Positions 46,050 through 56,949 of a DNA stretch of 64,000 bases are shown here, in pieces; within the stretch, counting starts at the first letter, position 1, and each line of letters starts with the position of its first letter. The stretch comes from Closterium sp. NIES-65. Its lineage: Eukaryota; Streptophyta; Zygnematophyceae; Desmidiales; Closteriaceae. The translations under genes were made by a program, and so were the position numbers. Below the pieces are notes generated by a model. It searched no databases, had not been told where the DNA came from, and saw nothing but the letters and a program-made list of their open reading frames with translations. Location of the stretch: positions 248,001-312,000 of the forward strand of contig CANXME010002006.1 of NCBI GenBank assembly GCA_948144175.1, written 5' to 3'.

Positions 46050-47200
46050 GTGAGCTCCGAGCAGCGAGACCCGCCTTTGCGTAGGATGAAGAACACCCCT
46101 TGGTTGTCCACTCGGATGAGTAGATGCTTGGCATTTAGGTGGGCTTCAAACGCCCTGAGAGCCCAAAGAACGCCTTCGAGTCCGCGACGAGTGCTCGACG
46201 TCGAGCGCAGAGCTTCGGGGATAGTTGTCGCAGCTTCTATTGTGGAGCCTGGGAAGCTCGCTAGAGTAGCACCCCAGCTATGGGCACTGGCGTCCACGTG
46301 CAACACCGCCTCGAAGCTGTGCCGAATGTGGAACGGTGCTCCGTTAAAGTGGTCGAACTCGGCCCGCCAGAACTGCAACTCGTGCGCCACCTCTTGTGTG
46401 AGCACCAACTGTTGGTGCCATGAAGTTGCTTTGTGAATTGTCTGGAGTAAGTTGTGACTGAATGCCCGTGCCGTGGCTCCTAGAGCGAGGGACATCGATG
46501 CGAGCATACCAGTCACGCGTGCCACTTGGCGAACGGGAACTAGTCGGTGAGCATGACATGCGGCTTCGAGGGCGGTCAATGTCGCGTTCAGCTGTGTGCG
46601 TCGCTCTTCTCCTACTACGAAGGTGCATGTCGAGGTGTCCAACTCCAAACCCCAAAACCGAAGGCGTTGGGTTGGAATAAGCAAGGATTTTTTCTGGTTG
46701 ATGACAAGTCCGGCATGCCGCAAATCCTCCACAACTCTCGAGCATGTGCGCTGTGCGGCTTCGTGACCTTTGCAGAGGAAGAGAATGTCGTCGACGTACG
46801 GGACAACCCGAACGCCGTTGGCACGCCATCGCGTAACCCATTGCTTTATCAATTGAGTGAAGACAAACGGGGCCGTTGCGAGACCGAAAGGTAAGGGCCG
46901 AAAGTGGAAGGAGCGTCCTTCGAATTGAAAGCCGAGGAACTTCCAGCACGTCGGGTGAATGTCCACGAGGTGGTACCCCGATTATAGGTCTACTGAGAAC
47001 ATCCAGTCACTGCGTTTAGCTAACTCCGCCACGCGGTGAAGGCCCTCGTACTTGAATTCAGGAACCACAAGGTGCTGGTTCACACGAAGCAGATCCAAGA
47101 TCAACCGACATTTGTCGCGTTGTTCCACGACGTTGAGGGGGCTGATGCAAGTGAGCTCACCAGCAGAGAGAGCTTCCATAGCTGCTCCTGATGCCAAGAG
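46050..47200 (-). pseudogene. PAT-like element reverse transcriptase and RNase H region
   Basis: DIRS-type RT on the minus strand: KCRLILDLLRVNQHL near 47110 and FHFRPLPFGLATAPFVFTQL near 46900. The catalytic box YVDD is at 46787-46798 (VVPYVDDILFLCKG), followed by the thumb segment LRFWGLELD. RNase H follows with LHVDASAHSWGATL and IRVDNQGVFFILRKG. The RT resembles DIRS1/PAT enzymes, not copia. The right-hand end of RNase H lies on the far side of copia-4. It is a fossil with about one or two breaks in this part. Confidence 0.88.
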
Positions 47201-48060
47201 GTCTGTTATCGCATCGCGTGTGAAGCTCGCATGAGTGTAGGCGCTAGCGTGGTTGGATGCGGAGAATGGATTGGGAGGGGCAACCTTCCATGGAAGCCAG
47301 TAGCCTTTTGAGATGATGGAGAGGATGAAACTGCTCGTACACCACGAGCACCACCATGAAAACGCGTGCTTGAGTCAGCCGCTCATGAACGTGATTCGTA
47401 AATCGGTAATGGCGTGCTCGTAGGGGTCACAATCGGGGTATTCGTCCAGGATCGTGAAACCTGCAACCATTGATAGATTCCCAAGTATTTAGTTAGGATG
47501 ACAATATGCGATGTCAAATTCACAGTCGGGGCAGGACCGTAGGTCAACAAGAATCGACAAGGCCATCCTTATGCTCATAATGCCGTGACTGGCGGTGCGA
47601 CGACTTGATGTTGTCATGGGCATCTCCACGTGCGCACTATTTCCCGCCTTTGATAAGTTGTCATTTCCACGTGTGTGTGTGGATTTTTTTTTTTTTTTTT
47701 TTTTTTGTACGCACTCGATCATACCGAGGCATACGGGGTGGTCTACCCCCCTGCTTGTCTCATGAGTATCCACGTTAGGCTTTGCTCAGAAGAGAGAGCC
47801 ACACTTGATGCTCTCTCCCTCATCTCGCTCTCTCTCTCGCTCTTTTTTCACGAGATCGTGAGGGCCCAAGACCACGTCTAGGAACTTAGGGGCTGGATTG
47901 CAGCCAGCCACCCTTGGGTGGCCCATGGGCTGCCTTAATGCTTGATTCGAATATACTTCGAGTGCCCATTCCATGGCAATGTGCGGGTGTGTGTTGGTGG
48001 TATTTTTTTTTTTTTTTTTTTTTGAACATGGTCACATATTCCGTTATCATATATATAATA

Positions 48061-48185
48061 AGGGCCACCAGGGTCTACACAAGCATATAATAGGGCCACC
48101 AGGCCTACACACAAGCAACAAAGAAGGGCCACCAAAGGCCTACACACAAGCAAAGCAAAAGGGGCCACCAAGGCCTACACACATG
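48061..48185. repeat. Tandem repeat, four imperfect units of about 30 bp
   Basis: Units near AGGGCCACCAAGGCCTACAC followed by ACAAGCA(AAG). Spacing varies from 28 to 36 bp. Confidence 0.8.
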
Positions 48186-48237
48186 CAAAAAAGAGATAGG
48201 CGCCCTTGCGCTCTCCCCTACACTTGATGAGCGAGCG

Positions 48238-48269
48238 AAGGACTTTGGGTCCTAGGACCCTTAGTCCTT
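48238..48269. repeat. Inverted repeat, possible hairpin
   Basis: AAGGACT-TT-GGGTCC, TA loop, GGACCC-TT-AGTCCTT: 13 paired bases with two T-T mismatches. It lies about 100 bp past the gag end of the PAT-like element and could act in RNA 3' processing, which is only a guess. Confidence 0.6.
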
Positions 48270-49039
48270 GCCCTCCCCGGGCCGGCCCCTGGCCTAGCAC
48301 CCCCTGGTGCAATCACATCTGCCCCTCCCGTGGTTAACTCAAAGGCCTCACGCCTTGGGCCTTGGAGGCCACACCTCACACCACGGGTGCGGGGCCTTGC
48401 GCACCCGGGCCACCCGAGGGGCAAGCATTGGCCATGTGCCCAAGCTGCCCATAGCGAAAGCAGGAGCCTTTGAAGGGCCGGGTGCCGCAGGTAGCGGGGA
48501 TGGAGGCCTTGGGGTTGAACGATGTAGCCTCGCGTGCGTGGCTTCGGGTGCTGCGAACGTAGGGGCCGTAGTTCCTCTTAGCCGCCGCCACATCCGCCGC
48601 CGCCTGTTTGAACGGGCGGGAGGTGAGGATGCTCTTCGCCTGGTAGAGCTGATAACGGTCGGCGGTGTCGAATCCAGCCGCGTCTGCCACCTGCAGCACC
48701 TCGAAGCGCTTCATGATGAGCGCTTGTCCTTGGGCGAGGTGGGTGAGCGCGCCGTCGACGTCTCCATGGCGAGCCTTGAAGTCGGCATGCTTCAGGTAGG
48801 CCAGCAAGGCCTTGAAGACTTCAGCTTGCTCGCGAACACCCTTGCGGGTGAACGATGCTGCAGCCACGCTCGGGTTAAGAGACGGGAGAGGCGGGAGATG
48901 TCCGAGGATGGTAGGAAAATTGGCGTTGTGAGGGGCCTCACCATTTTCGCTGTCATTGTCGCTGTCTTCCTCGGGCTCTTCAACAGGTGCCGCGGGTGCC
49001 GGGTTGAAAGGCGTCTCAGCATGGCGCGGCATCTTGGTG

Positions 49040-49160
49040 TGTCGGAAACCAGTGTTCCTCCTCCTGCTTCCTTCTCTCATGTCTCTGCTCTCTTCTCTTC
49101 TTACCTTCATTCATGCCCCTTTTCTGTTCTTAATCCCTCCCCTTGTCCTCAGCCAGTACC
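49040..49160 (-). repeat. 121-bp duplicated segment outside the left LTR of element G
   Basis: Identical by eye to 49577-49697, which is the internal end of element G next to its 3' LTR. The copy here lies beyond the LTR but inside the target duplication GGTG, so it was inserted together with the element. Confidence 0.9.
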
Positions 49161-49161
49161 C

Positions 49162-49574
49162 CGAAAGATTCTGGCTCCCACACGATGGCTGCCCTTAGTG
49201 GCCTAGTCACCTAGCTGCTGTAGCGTTAGAACCGCAACGTAAATCCACTATTTTAGGCAAACAAACGAGAGAACGGATTTGTCTGTGCTAGGCTAGGCTA
49301 CTTATTGTCCTTCCCAAGTCGTGATTTGCTCGACAGACTGGGTTAGGTTTGAGTCGACGAGGCCTTGGATTGGCCAATGCCGATTTCCTGTCCCCCGAGG
49401 CTCCCTGAGCTCCTCTTACTGCACTTCGCAATTCCCACTGCTACCAACTTCGCGTTACTCCCCTGGACCCTAACAACCCCCTTGGCAATGTTACATAACC
49501 CACTTGTACACCACTCTACACCATACTAGCGTACGTAACTGAATATATTGTTCTTACCAATAGATTCTGTGACA
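49162..49574 (-). repeat. Element G 3' LTR
   Basis: 413 bp. The right edge is TGACA on the plus strand, matching the 5' LTR edge. Its left edge differs from the 5' LTR in the last two bases. Confidence 0.88.
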
Positions 49575-49576
49575 GC

Positions 49577-49697
49577 TGTCGGAAACCAGTGTTCCTCCTC
49601 CTGCTTCCTTCTCTCATGTCTCTGCTCTCTTCTCTTCTTACCTTCATTCATGCCCCTTTTCTGTTCTTAATCCCTCCCCTTGTCCTCAGCCAGTACC
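49577..49697 (-). repeat. 121-bp segment at the internal 3' end of element G
   Basis: Purine-rich in the sense strand (GGAAGCAGGAGGAGGAAC), so it could contain the polypurine tract, although two bases separate it from the LTR. Source of the outer duplicate at 49040. Confidence 0.85.
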
Positions 49698-50151
49698 TGC
49701 CCCCTCCTGTGCTAGTGCTCGAGCTGCTCGGGCCCGAGTCACAGGACCTCCAAGCTGAGGATGGCTGCTCTGCACCCCTGCCGTGTGGGTCTGGCGGTTC
49801 ACTGTCTGCTCTCCTGTCTCCTTCTCCAGCACCAACACTCCTACCCCTTGCCCTGCTTGCATCTTCGCTTGCACTCTTCCCCGCTCCACATCTCGGGTCT
49901 CCTCCTTCACCTTGGTCTTCTCCTCCCACCCCTACCACTTTCTACGTCCTTCTGTTGCTCTGCTGCTGTCGCTGCTCATACTCGCACCCATTCCCCGTCT
50001 GCACTGTATGCAGGTCCTTTTTTGCTGCCGTTTGCACTCCCCTCAGGTGGCCTGCTGCCTTGGCCCCCTTCCAGGCCACCCATTTCTCAGCCCCTTTCAT
50101 TCCTGCCGGTCCTGGCAGCACCTGTGTTGCTGGCTGCATCAGCTCATCTGC

Positions 50152-53100
50152 TCATATTCCTCGCGTACTCCACCTTACTGTCTTCACGGCCTCTTTTCCT
50201 TCCTGACTCATCGCAACTCCCATTGTATGCCCTACCTCTTCCCCCGCAGGACGGCACTCCCATGTCCCCACTTCCTTGCTCTCACTCTCTGCTTCCTCCT
50301 GCTCCTGCGCTTCGTCCCACACTGGACCTTCCCATCCTCCTATCCGTAGGTCTCCTTGCCCCCAGTCGCACGTCATCTCTACTTGCATGCTCCTCACACC
50401 CGTCTCAGCTCTTCTCATGGCTTCTTTCACCCTTTTCCTCCCCCGGCAGCTGTGGATGTTCCTCCTCAGCTTTCTCACATGCTGCTTCGCCATCCTACTT
50501 CTCTGCACTTGCTTCTCTGCCTTAAGTACACACGACCGTGCCCCCACCTTCCCGTCCTTCCCTTCTGCCTCTGCTACTGCAGGTACACACGCTCCCGCCC
50601 CCACCTGCTCTTCCTTTTCCTCTGCCTTCGCTGCTGCTGTTACACATGCTCCAGCCCCCACCTGCGCGTTCTTCCCTTCCGCGCCGGCTGCTACCAGTCC
50701 ACACGCCCCTGCCCCCTTCTTCTCGTCCCTGTCTTCCCCTTCTGCTGCTGCCCATGCCCCTACCTTCTCGTCCTTCCCTTCCGTGCCTGCCGCTTCTGGT
50801 TCATCCGCCCATGCCCCCACATTCTCGTTCTTCCCTTCTGTCCCTGCCACTTCTGGTTCATCCGCCCATGCCCCCACCTTCTCGTTCTTCCCTTCCGCTT
50901 CCGCCGCTGCTACTACACACGCTTTTGCCCCCGCCGGCTCGTCCCGCTCCTCTGCTCCTGCTGCTGCTGGCGTTACTAACATACACGCCCATGCCCCCAC
51001 CTTACTCACTTGCTTCCTTCGTCCGTCCCTGCCCCCACTGCGTAGCCGCATTTCTGCATGGCTACGCAGCACCGCATAGGAGTGTTCTGGCTCCTGCTCC
51101 TCTTCCTCCTCCGCGTACAACCCTGCTTGCCCCTGAGTTCTTTCTCCCAGCGCCTGCAGTTGGGCTCGCAATTGTTCGATTTGTCCCTCAATCTCCTCGG
51201 GTGATCTCCTTGCCTCCATTATTTTATCATGGCAGTCCCTGGCCTTATGCCCCTTTTTTCTACACAAAGCACAGATCGGTGCATCTGGGCAGTCCCTTTG
51301 GCGATGCCCCGATCTTCCGCACACATCACAGTTCCTGCACTCCCTCCTGATATGCCCCTGCTGCCCGCACCTGTGGCACGTGCGTGTATCTGCTCGCCTC
51401 TCCTGCCACTGCTCCTCCTTATCCTCGTCCTTGGTTATCATTGCTGCAGCCCAGCTGGGCCGCCCTTTATCTGACGCCCTTGGCAGGTATGCCTCGTACC
51501 GCCTCTGCGCAAGCTCCACTTTCTCCGCCAGTTCAAACACCTCCTCCAATGTTGCTTCAGCTCCCAACTCATACACTCTCATTCTCAGCCCTCCACTCAG
51601 TCCTACATCTAAACCCCCCAAGAACTTGCTAATCAACATGCTGCTGTCCGTGCAGGCCACATCCTCTGCTAGGTTGGTGAGCCTCCCAAAGTATGTGAGT
51701 AGTGACTCTGCCTTACCCCGCTTAAACTCCTGAAACTCTCGGATACGGTCGGCCGTGTGCCCTGGAAACTGCTTTCTCAGCCGCTCTAGGAACAGCGTCG
51801 TGGGATCATCTCCATCCTCCTCTGCCCGCCTCAGCCACTCCTGCATCTTCATTCGGTACAGCGTTACAGCTTCGCCCCCCAACGTACTCGGTAGGCTTAA
51901 GAAAAACTCTATCGGGTCCATCCCGCTTCTATCGCAGCGGTACTTCACATTAGCGATCTGCATCAGGTAATTCTTCAGGTTGCTTCCAGATCCTGCTCCC
52001 CCCGTAAAGCACACCGGCACCTCCACCTGAGGTGGGGCCTGCACACTCCACCTTCCCATCTCCCAAGTCCCTGAGATCTCATTCCTCCTGCTACTCTCTC
52101 CTCTCCTTTCCCTCGACTCCCTGCTCCTTGACTTTGTCCCATACAGCACTCGATAGATTCCTTCCCTGGCTGCCCTGGCTCCTCCCGCGCCCAACCATGA
52201 CTGCTACGGCCTTCCCTGCCAGCTTTGACTTGGGCTCTTTCCCCGCTCTCTCTCACGAGTCTCCCTATATCCCTCTGATTCCCGCCCCGGACTCTCTCTC
52301 TTTTCAGGGGAATATTCTTCCCATGGCTTCTCCCTTCGGCCAAATCCGTAGCGTGAAGATCTGCCACACTCTCCTTCCTCGTTTTCCTTGTCATGCTCAG
52401 GCGTCAACTCTCGCCGTCTACGCTGCTCCTTTCTTCTCCCCGAGCTCGTCCCGTACAACACTCTCTCTAGCCCCTCCCGGGCTGCTCTAGCTTCCTTTGA
52501 TTGCCATGGCCTCCTCGGCCCCAGTGGACTCCTTCCTCGCTCACCCTCATAAGCCTCCCTCCGCTTTTCTGATTCCTCCCATCGCCCTTCTTTCTTCTCA
52601 GGCAAGTTCTCCTGATACAGCCTCTCTCCTCCCATGCATCAGGTCCCTTTCGACCCGCTGGTTTCCCTCGCTCATACTCCTCTTTCTCACTTCCTGTCTT
52701 CCCTTCAGGCGACCTCTCCCTCCTTCTGTATTGCTCGTCATTTCTCCTTCTTAGCTCCTCTTTTTCCGCCTTCCCCCTGGTTTCCTCCTCAGGTACCTCC
52801 CATGGTAGTGCATTCCGCCTTCGCAGCTCCCGTCTATCCTCTTCCTCGTCCCACGGCTCTGGCGATCGTCGAGCTCCCATCTCCATACGCCTCCTCCTCT
52901 CAGTTTCCGGCTGTGGCTCCGGCGGCCCGCCTTCCCCACGCATGCGCCCTGTCGCGCGGTCATTCTCCTTGCTCTTGCGGCGCCTCGCGCCACTCCCGCG
53001 CACCTCCCCTGACGCGCGATCTGCCTTCGCGCTGCTCCCCTGGCGCCTTGTGCCACTCCCGCGCACCTCCCCTGGCGCGCGATCTGCCTCCGCGCTGCTC

Positions 53101-53351
53101 CCCTTGCGCCTTGCGCCACTCCCGCGCACCTCCCCTGGCGCGCGATCTGCCTCCGCGCTGCTCCCCTGGCGCCTTGCGCCACTCCCGCGCACCTCCCCTG
53201 GCGCGCGAACTGCCTCCGCGCTGCTCCCCTCGCGCCTTGCGCCACTCCCGCGCACCTCCCCTGGCGCGCGAACTGCCTCCGCGCTGCTCCCCTGGCGCCT
53301 TGCGCCACTCCCGCGCACCTCCCCTGGCGCGCAAACTGCCTCCGCGCTGCT
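50152..53351 (-). pseudogene. Element G gag, main part with three zinc knuckles
   Basis: A Retrotrans_gag-type core lies at about 51500-51910 (FLERLRKQFPGHTADRIREF, LLTYFGRLTNLAEDVA, LISKFLGGL). Three CCHC knuckles follow at about 51230-51380: CHRCGQQGHIRREC, CDVCGRSGHRQRDC and CALCRKKGHKARDC. Beyond them is a Glu-rich coil and about eight repeats of the type KVGAWADEPEVAGTEGKNE. The N-terminal side (52467-53351) is Arg/Glu/Ser-rich with a 63-bp minisatellite. Multiple knuckles and the core resemble Gag of Ty3-like elements. No pol follows before the 3' LTR. Fossil with a few breaks. Confidence 0.82.
52955..53351 (-). repeat. 63-bp coding minisatellite of element G gag (left part)
   Basis: Six or so units code the 21-residue repeat RGSGARRQGSSAEADRAPGEV. 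Copia-5 is inserted within the array, whose other part lies at 60655-60850. Confidence 0.9.
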
Positions 53352-53356
53352 CCCCT

Positions 53357-53488
53357 TGTTGGAATCACTGAACAGGAATGGATGAACTAGCAGTGAAAAC
53401 AGTACAAGTACCTAACCCTAGAATTGTGTACCCCCTATAGGCTAACCCACTGTAGCCTAAACTAACACAACATATATAATGTTTGACA
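53357..53488 (-). repeat. Copia-5 3' LTR
   Basis: 132 bp, TG...CA, adjoining the reverse complement of the polypurine tract. Confidence 0.95.
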
Positions 53489-53721
53489 CACCCCCATAGG
53501 CAAAGTGGGGGAGAACTAGGGGTCACAAGACCAGTCAAGGCAAAGCAAGGCAAAACAAGCTCAGGGTGGATCTCAAGGATACCACACAAATTCCGAGCAC
53601 AAGCAAGTGGTCACAAGACCAGTTCACATGTAGGTTTATAATAGAGCAAAAGGTACAATGATCACAACCTAACAAGAGTAAACATGCAGGTATATATATA
53701 GAGATCACAGTACAAACAGAC

Positions 53722-55250
53722 TCAAGAAGTAAGCAAGTGAGGTCCAGTAGGCACAAGGCCTAGAAGAGTGCAAAAGCGCTGATGGTCACAAGGCTGAAGC
53801 GCCTTGGTGAACACATCAGCAGTGTTGGCCTCAGAGGCCACGTAACGCAGGCAAAGCTGACCACGCTGCTGCAGCTCTCGAGCAAGGAAGTAACGCAGAG
53901 CAATGTGCTTCGTTCTGTGCTCCAGTCTGTGCTCCTCACACAAGGCAATGGCTGCCTTGTTGTCGACGTACAGCACTGGAGGAGAACGAGGCTGCTCTCC
54001 AAGGTCGGTCAGCAAGTAGGTGAGCCAGCGTAGCTCCTGGGCCGCCATGGCTGTGGCGTAGATCTCAGCCTCACAACTGGAGCTGAGAACAGAAGAAGAG
54101 CGAGTAGAACGCCAAGAAACAGAACCAGAGCCAAGACTGAAGGAGTAACCCTGAGACGACCGCTGAGTAGCCTGGTCGTCTGCCCAAGAAGCGTCTGAGT
54201 GCCCAGTGAGAACAACTGGGACTCGCCTTCCAAGCACTAGCCCCATGCCCGATGTACTGTACAAGTAGTGCAACACCCTCTTAGGTGCATCCATGTGCTC
54301 CTTCCGGTGACGGTCGGGAGCGACATAGCGTGCAAGAATGCTGAGAGGGTATGCAAGGTCTGGTCGAGTGCAGGTCATCAGGTACATGAGGCAACCCACA
54401 AGCTCTGGATACGGGCCACTCGGCTCTACGGACTCATCCAAAGGCGGAGCTGAGAGCGAGTGACCGGTAGGCAGAGGAGTGGGCTGAGGCGAGGAGTACG
54501 TGAAGCGGAAGCGCTGAAGGACCTGCTGCACCATGTGTGACCGAGTCAAGGTGATGGTGCGGCGTGCTCTGTCCCGGGTGATCCGTAAGCCAAGATAGCT
54601 TGTCAGTTCACCCAGGTCTGTGCACGTGTGTCTCTTCTGCAGCTCGGACTTCACGTGGGCGAGTGCCACAGTGTCAGCAGTAGCAAAGACCAAGTCGTCA
54701 ACGTACACAAGGACATAGAACGGCGGCAGTGAGGTGTCGGTACGTAGAAATAGCGACGGGTCAGCAGTAGAAGGCGCAAACCCAAGAGCCGCAAGCGTAG
54801 TCCTGAGTGTGTCGTGCCACTCACGAGGCGCCTGGCGGAGACCGTAGACTGGCCGTCGGAGGCTCCACTGGGTACCAGGAGGGAACGACCCAGTGAAGCC
54901 AGGTGGACGGCGCAGCCAGATCTCCTCGTGCAGGCTGCCCTGCAGGAAAGCAGTGCTGAAGTCAAGCGAGTGAAGCTCGTAGTCACGCTGAGCGGCGACG
55001 TGCAGCAGAACCCGAAGAGTGGTCATCTTCGGGGTCGGGGAGAAGGTCTGGAAGAAGTCAACTCCCTCTCGCTGACTGAAGCCTCGTGCAACGTAACGCG
55101 CCTTGAAGACAGGCGGAGAGCCCGGCGGCCGCTTCACCTTGAAAATCCACATGCCACTGACGATGTTCGCCCCAGGTGGGGGAACCTCGTCGACGTAGGT
55201 GCCTGTGGACTTCCAGGAAGCCATCTCTGTGTCCATGGGTGACTGCCACT
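53722..55250 (-). pseudogene. Copia-5 reverse transcriptase and RNase H region
   Basis: RVT_2-type RT on the minus strand: MASWKSTGTYVDEVPPPGAN, LDFSTAFLQGSLHEEIW and VYGLRQAPREWH, with the YVDD box at 54694-54705. RNase H follows with TGHSDASWADD, SSCEAEIYATAM and a VLYVDNKA segment, and NTADVFTKALQP lies near the end. Confidence 0.93.
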
Positions 55251-56049
55251 GAGAGGAGTAGGGACCGGCCATCGCCTCTGCGTAAGAGCGTGGGGTCGGG
55301 ATGTCTGGTGCATCCGGGTCTCCCTCAGGGGCAACAAGCATGGACACGAGATGGGGCAAAGCGGCAGCAAAGCACTCAAACTCCTCCTGCCTGTCCTCAA
55401 GGACGTCAGTGCCAAGAGCACACTCACCCCCGACGGACGGAGGACAGACAGACTCAGACTCAGCAACTAGGCTAGCAGCGTAGTCTAGACGACAGCGAGC
55501 AGCAAAGTCGACAAGCTCAGCAACTAAGGCAGACGCAGCAGCAGACTCAAAGGAAGGGTCAGTGACAACAGTAGCCAGGAGACGCGTGATAGTAGGTTTG
55601 GTAGCACGAAGAGAGTCTGACCCAGGGTCAGCAAGAGCAGGAAGAGAGGAAGCAGGAGGAGACGGCAGTGGGACACGCTGTGGAGCAGTTGACGGACGAA
55701 GCGCCATCCGGTGAGTGCCTGGGACAGCAGGAAGACGCTGACGCTGGACTCGACTACTAGAGAGAGCAGTGCGGACACGCGACTCAGGACGAGACTCAGG
55801 CGACGCAGGACGAGACGCAGGCTCACGCCGCTCAATAAGACCTCCAGTCGGACCAGTGTGAAGAGCAGGACCAGGGAGAGAGGAGGCAGACGGTAACGCC
55901 GACTGCAGCTTGACAGGCGGAGGACACGCTAAGGAGGGAGGAGGAAAAGGAGGAGGAAGCTGACCAAGAACCTGCTGAAGGAGCGGAACAAAGTACGGCC
56001 GAGACCGAGCAGCGACACCAGAGCCAGCAGGGACACCCGCACCAGGGTC

Positions 56050-56370
56050 CGCAGCACCAGCAGCAGCTCCAGCGCCCACGTCCTCAGCACCAGCGGCAGC
56101 TCCAACGCCCGGGTCCTCAGCACCAGTAGCAGCTCCAACGCCCGGGTCCGCAGCACCAGCGGCAGCTCCAACGCCTGGGTCCTCAGCACCAGCAGCAGCT
56201 CCAACGCCCGTGTCCTCAGCACCAGCAGCGGCTCCAACGCCCGGGTGCTCAGCACCAGCAGCAGCTCCAACGCCCGGGTCCTCAGCACCAGCAGCAGCTC
56301 CAACGCCCGGGTCCTCAGCACCAGCAGCAGCTCCAACGTCCGGGTCCTCAGCACCAGCAGCAGCTCCAAC
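56050..56370 (-). repeat. 33-bp coding minisatellite in copia-5 linker
   Basis: About ten units code the 11-residue repeat VGAAAGAEDPG. A second array of 15-bp units coding Gly-Val-Glu-Pro-Gly lies at 56650-56780. Confidence 0.9.
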
Positions 56371-56949
56371 AGCAGCGGGGTCCATAACACGAGGCACGCC
56401 ACTCCGAAGAGTGCAGCGCCGCTCGTACCACTCACAGATCCGCTCGCGGGAGGGGAGCTCCCAAACGGGAGAAGAAGCACTAGCACCAGTCCCAGTAGTA
56501 CGTCCGGCTCGAGCGGTACCTCTCCGGAGGCAGCAGTACTCTAAGTACCAAGCACGCAGCTGCTCCGAGGAGAGGGCTCCTCCACGTGCAGGACTCCCAG
56601 GCCTAGTACCTCCAGACTCAGAACCCCCAGACTCCGGACTCCGCAGCTCAGCACCACGAGGCTCCACACCCCCAAGCTCAGCACCCTCAAGCTCCACACC
56701 CCCAGGCTCCACACCCCCAGGCTCCACACCCCCAGGCTCCACACCCCCAGGCTCAACACCCCCAGGCTCAGCACCCCCAGCAGGACGAGAGTCGACAGCT
56801 ACCTCAACAGGCTCAACCAGGTCTACCTGAGACACACCTGAGGGAGCGGCACCCTGAGGGGGAAGAGGGTCTGCAACAGCAGCACCTGGCGCGAGGAAGA
56901 GAGGCGGGGGGGGGAAGCGGGGCAGTGCGGTAGGGGAAGAGGCGGTAGT

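Larger units (their letters stand above)
47201..48375 (-). other. PAT-like element stretch between gag and RT, with poly(T) tracts and tandem repeats
   Basis: No convincing gene. Two T runs of about 20-23 bases (47684-47706 and 48003-48023) could be the tails of retroposons read on the minus strand. Both adjoin TG-rich words, but I could not find sharp target duplications. Four imperfect copies of a GGGCCACCAAGGCCTACACA-type unit lie at 48061-48185. A 32-bp inverted repeat lies at 48238-48269. At about 1.1 kb this is long for an intergenic part of a 5.7-kb element, so an old insertion is likely. Confidence 0.45.

Noticed and set aside
47707-48002. A tRNA-derived SINE between the two T tracts
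   Set aside because: No convincing A box and B box in the right order and no clear target duplication; left as an unexplained stretch.
49589-52754. Several long plus-strand frames rich in Pro, Ser and Leu, some with hydrophobic stretches
   Set aside because: They are shadows of the element G gag region, whose minus-strand frame shows zinc knuckles and a gag core.
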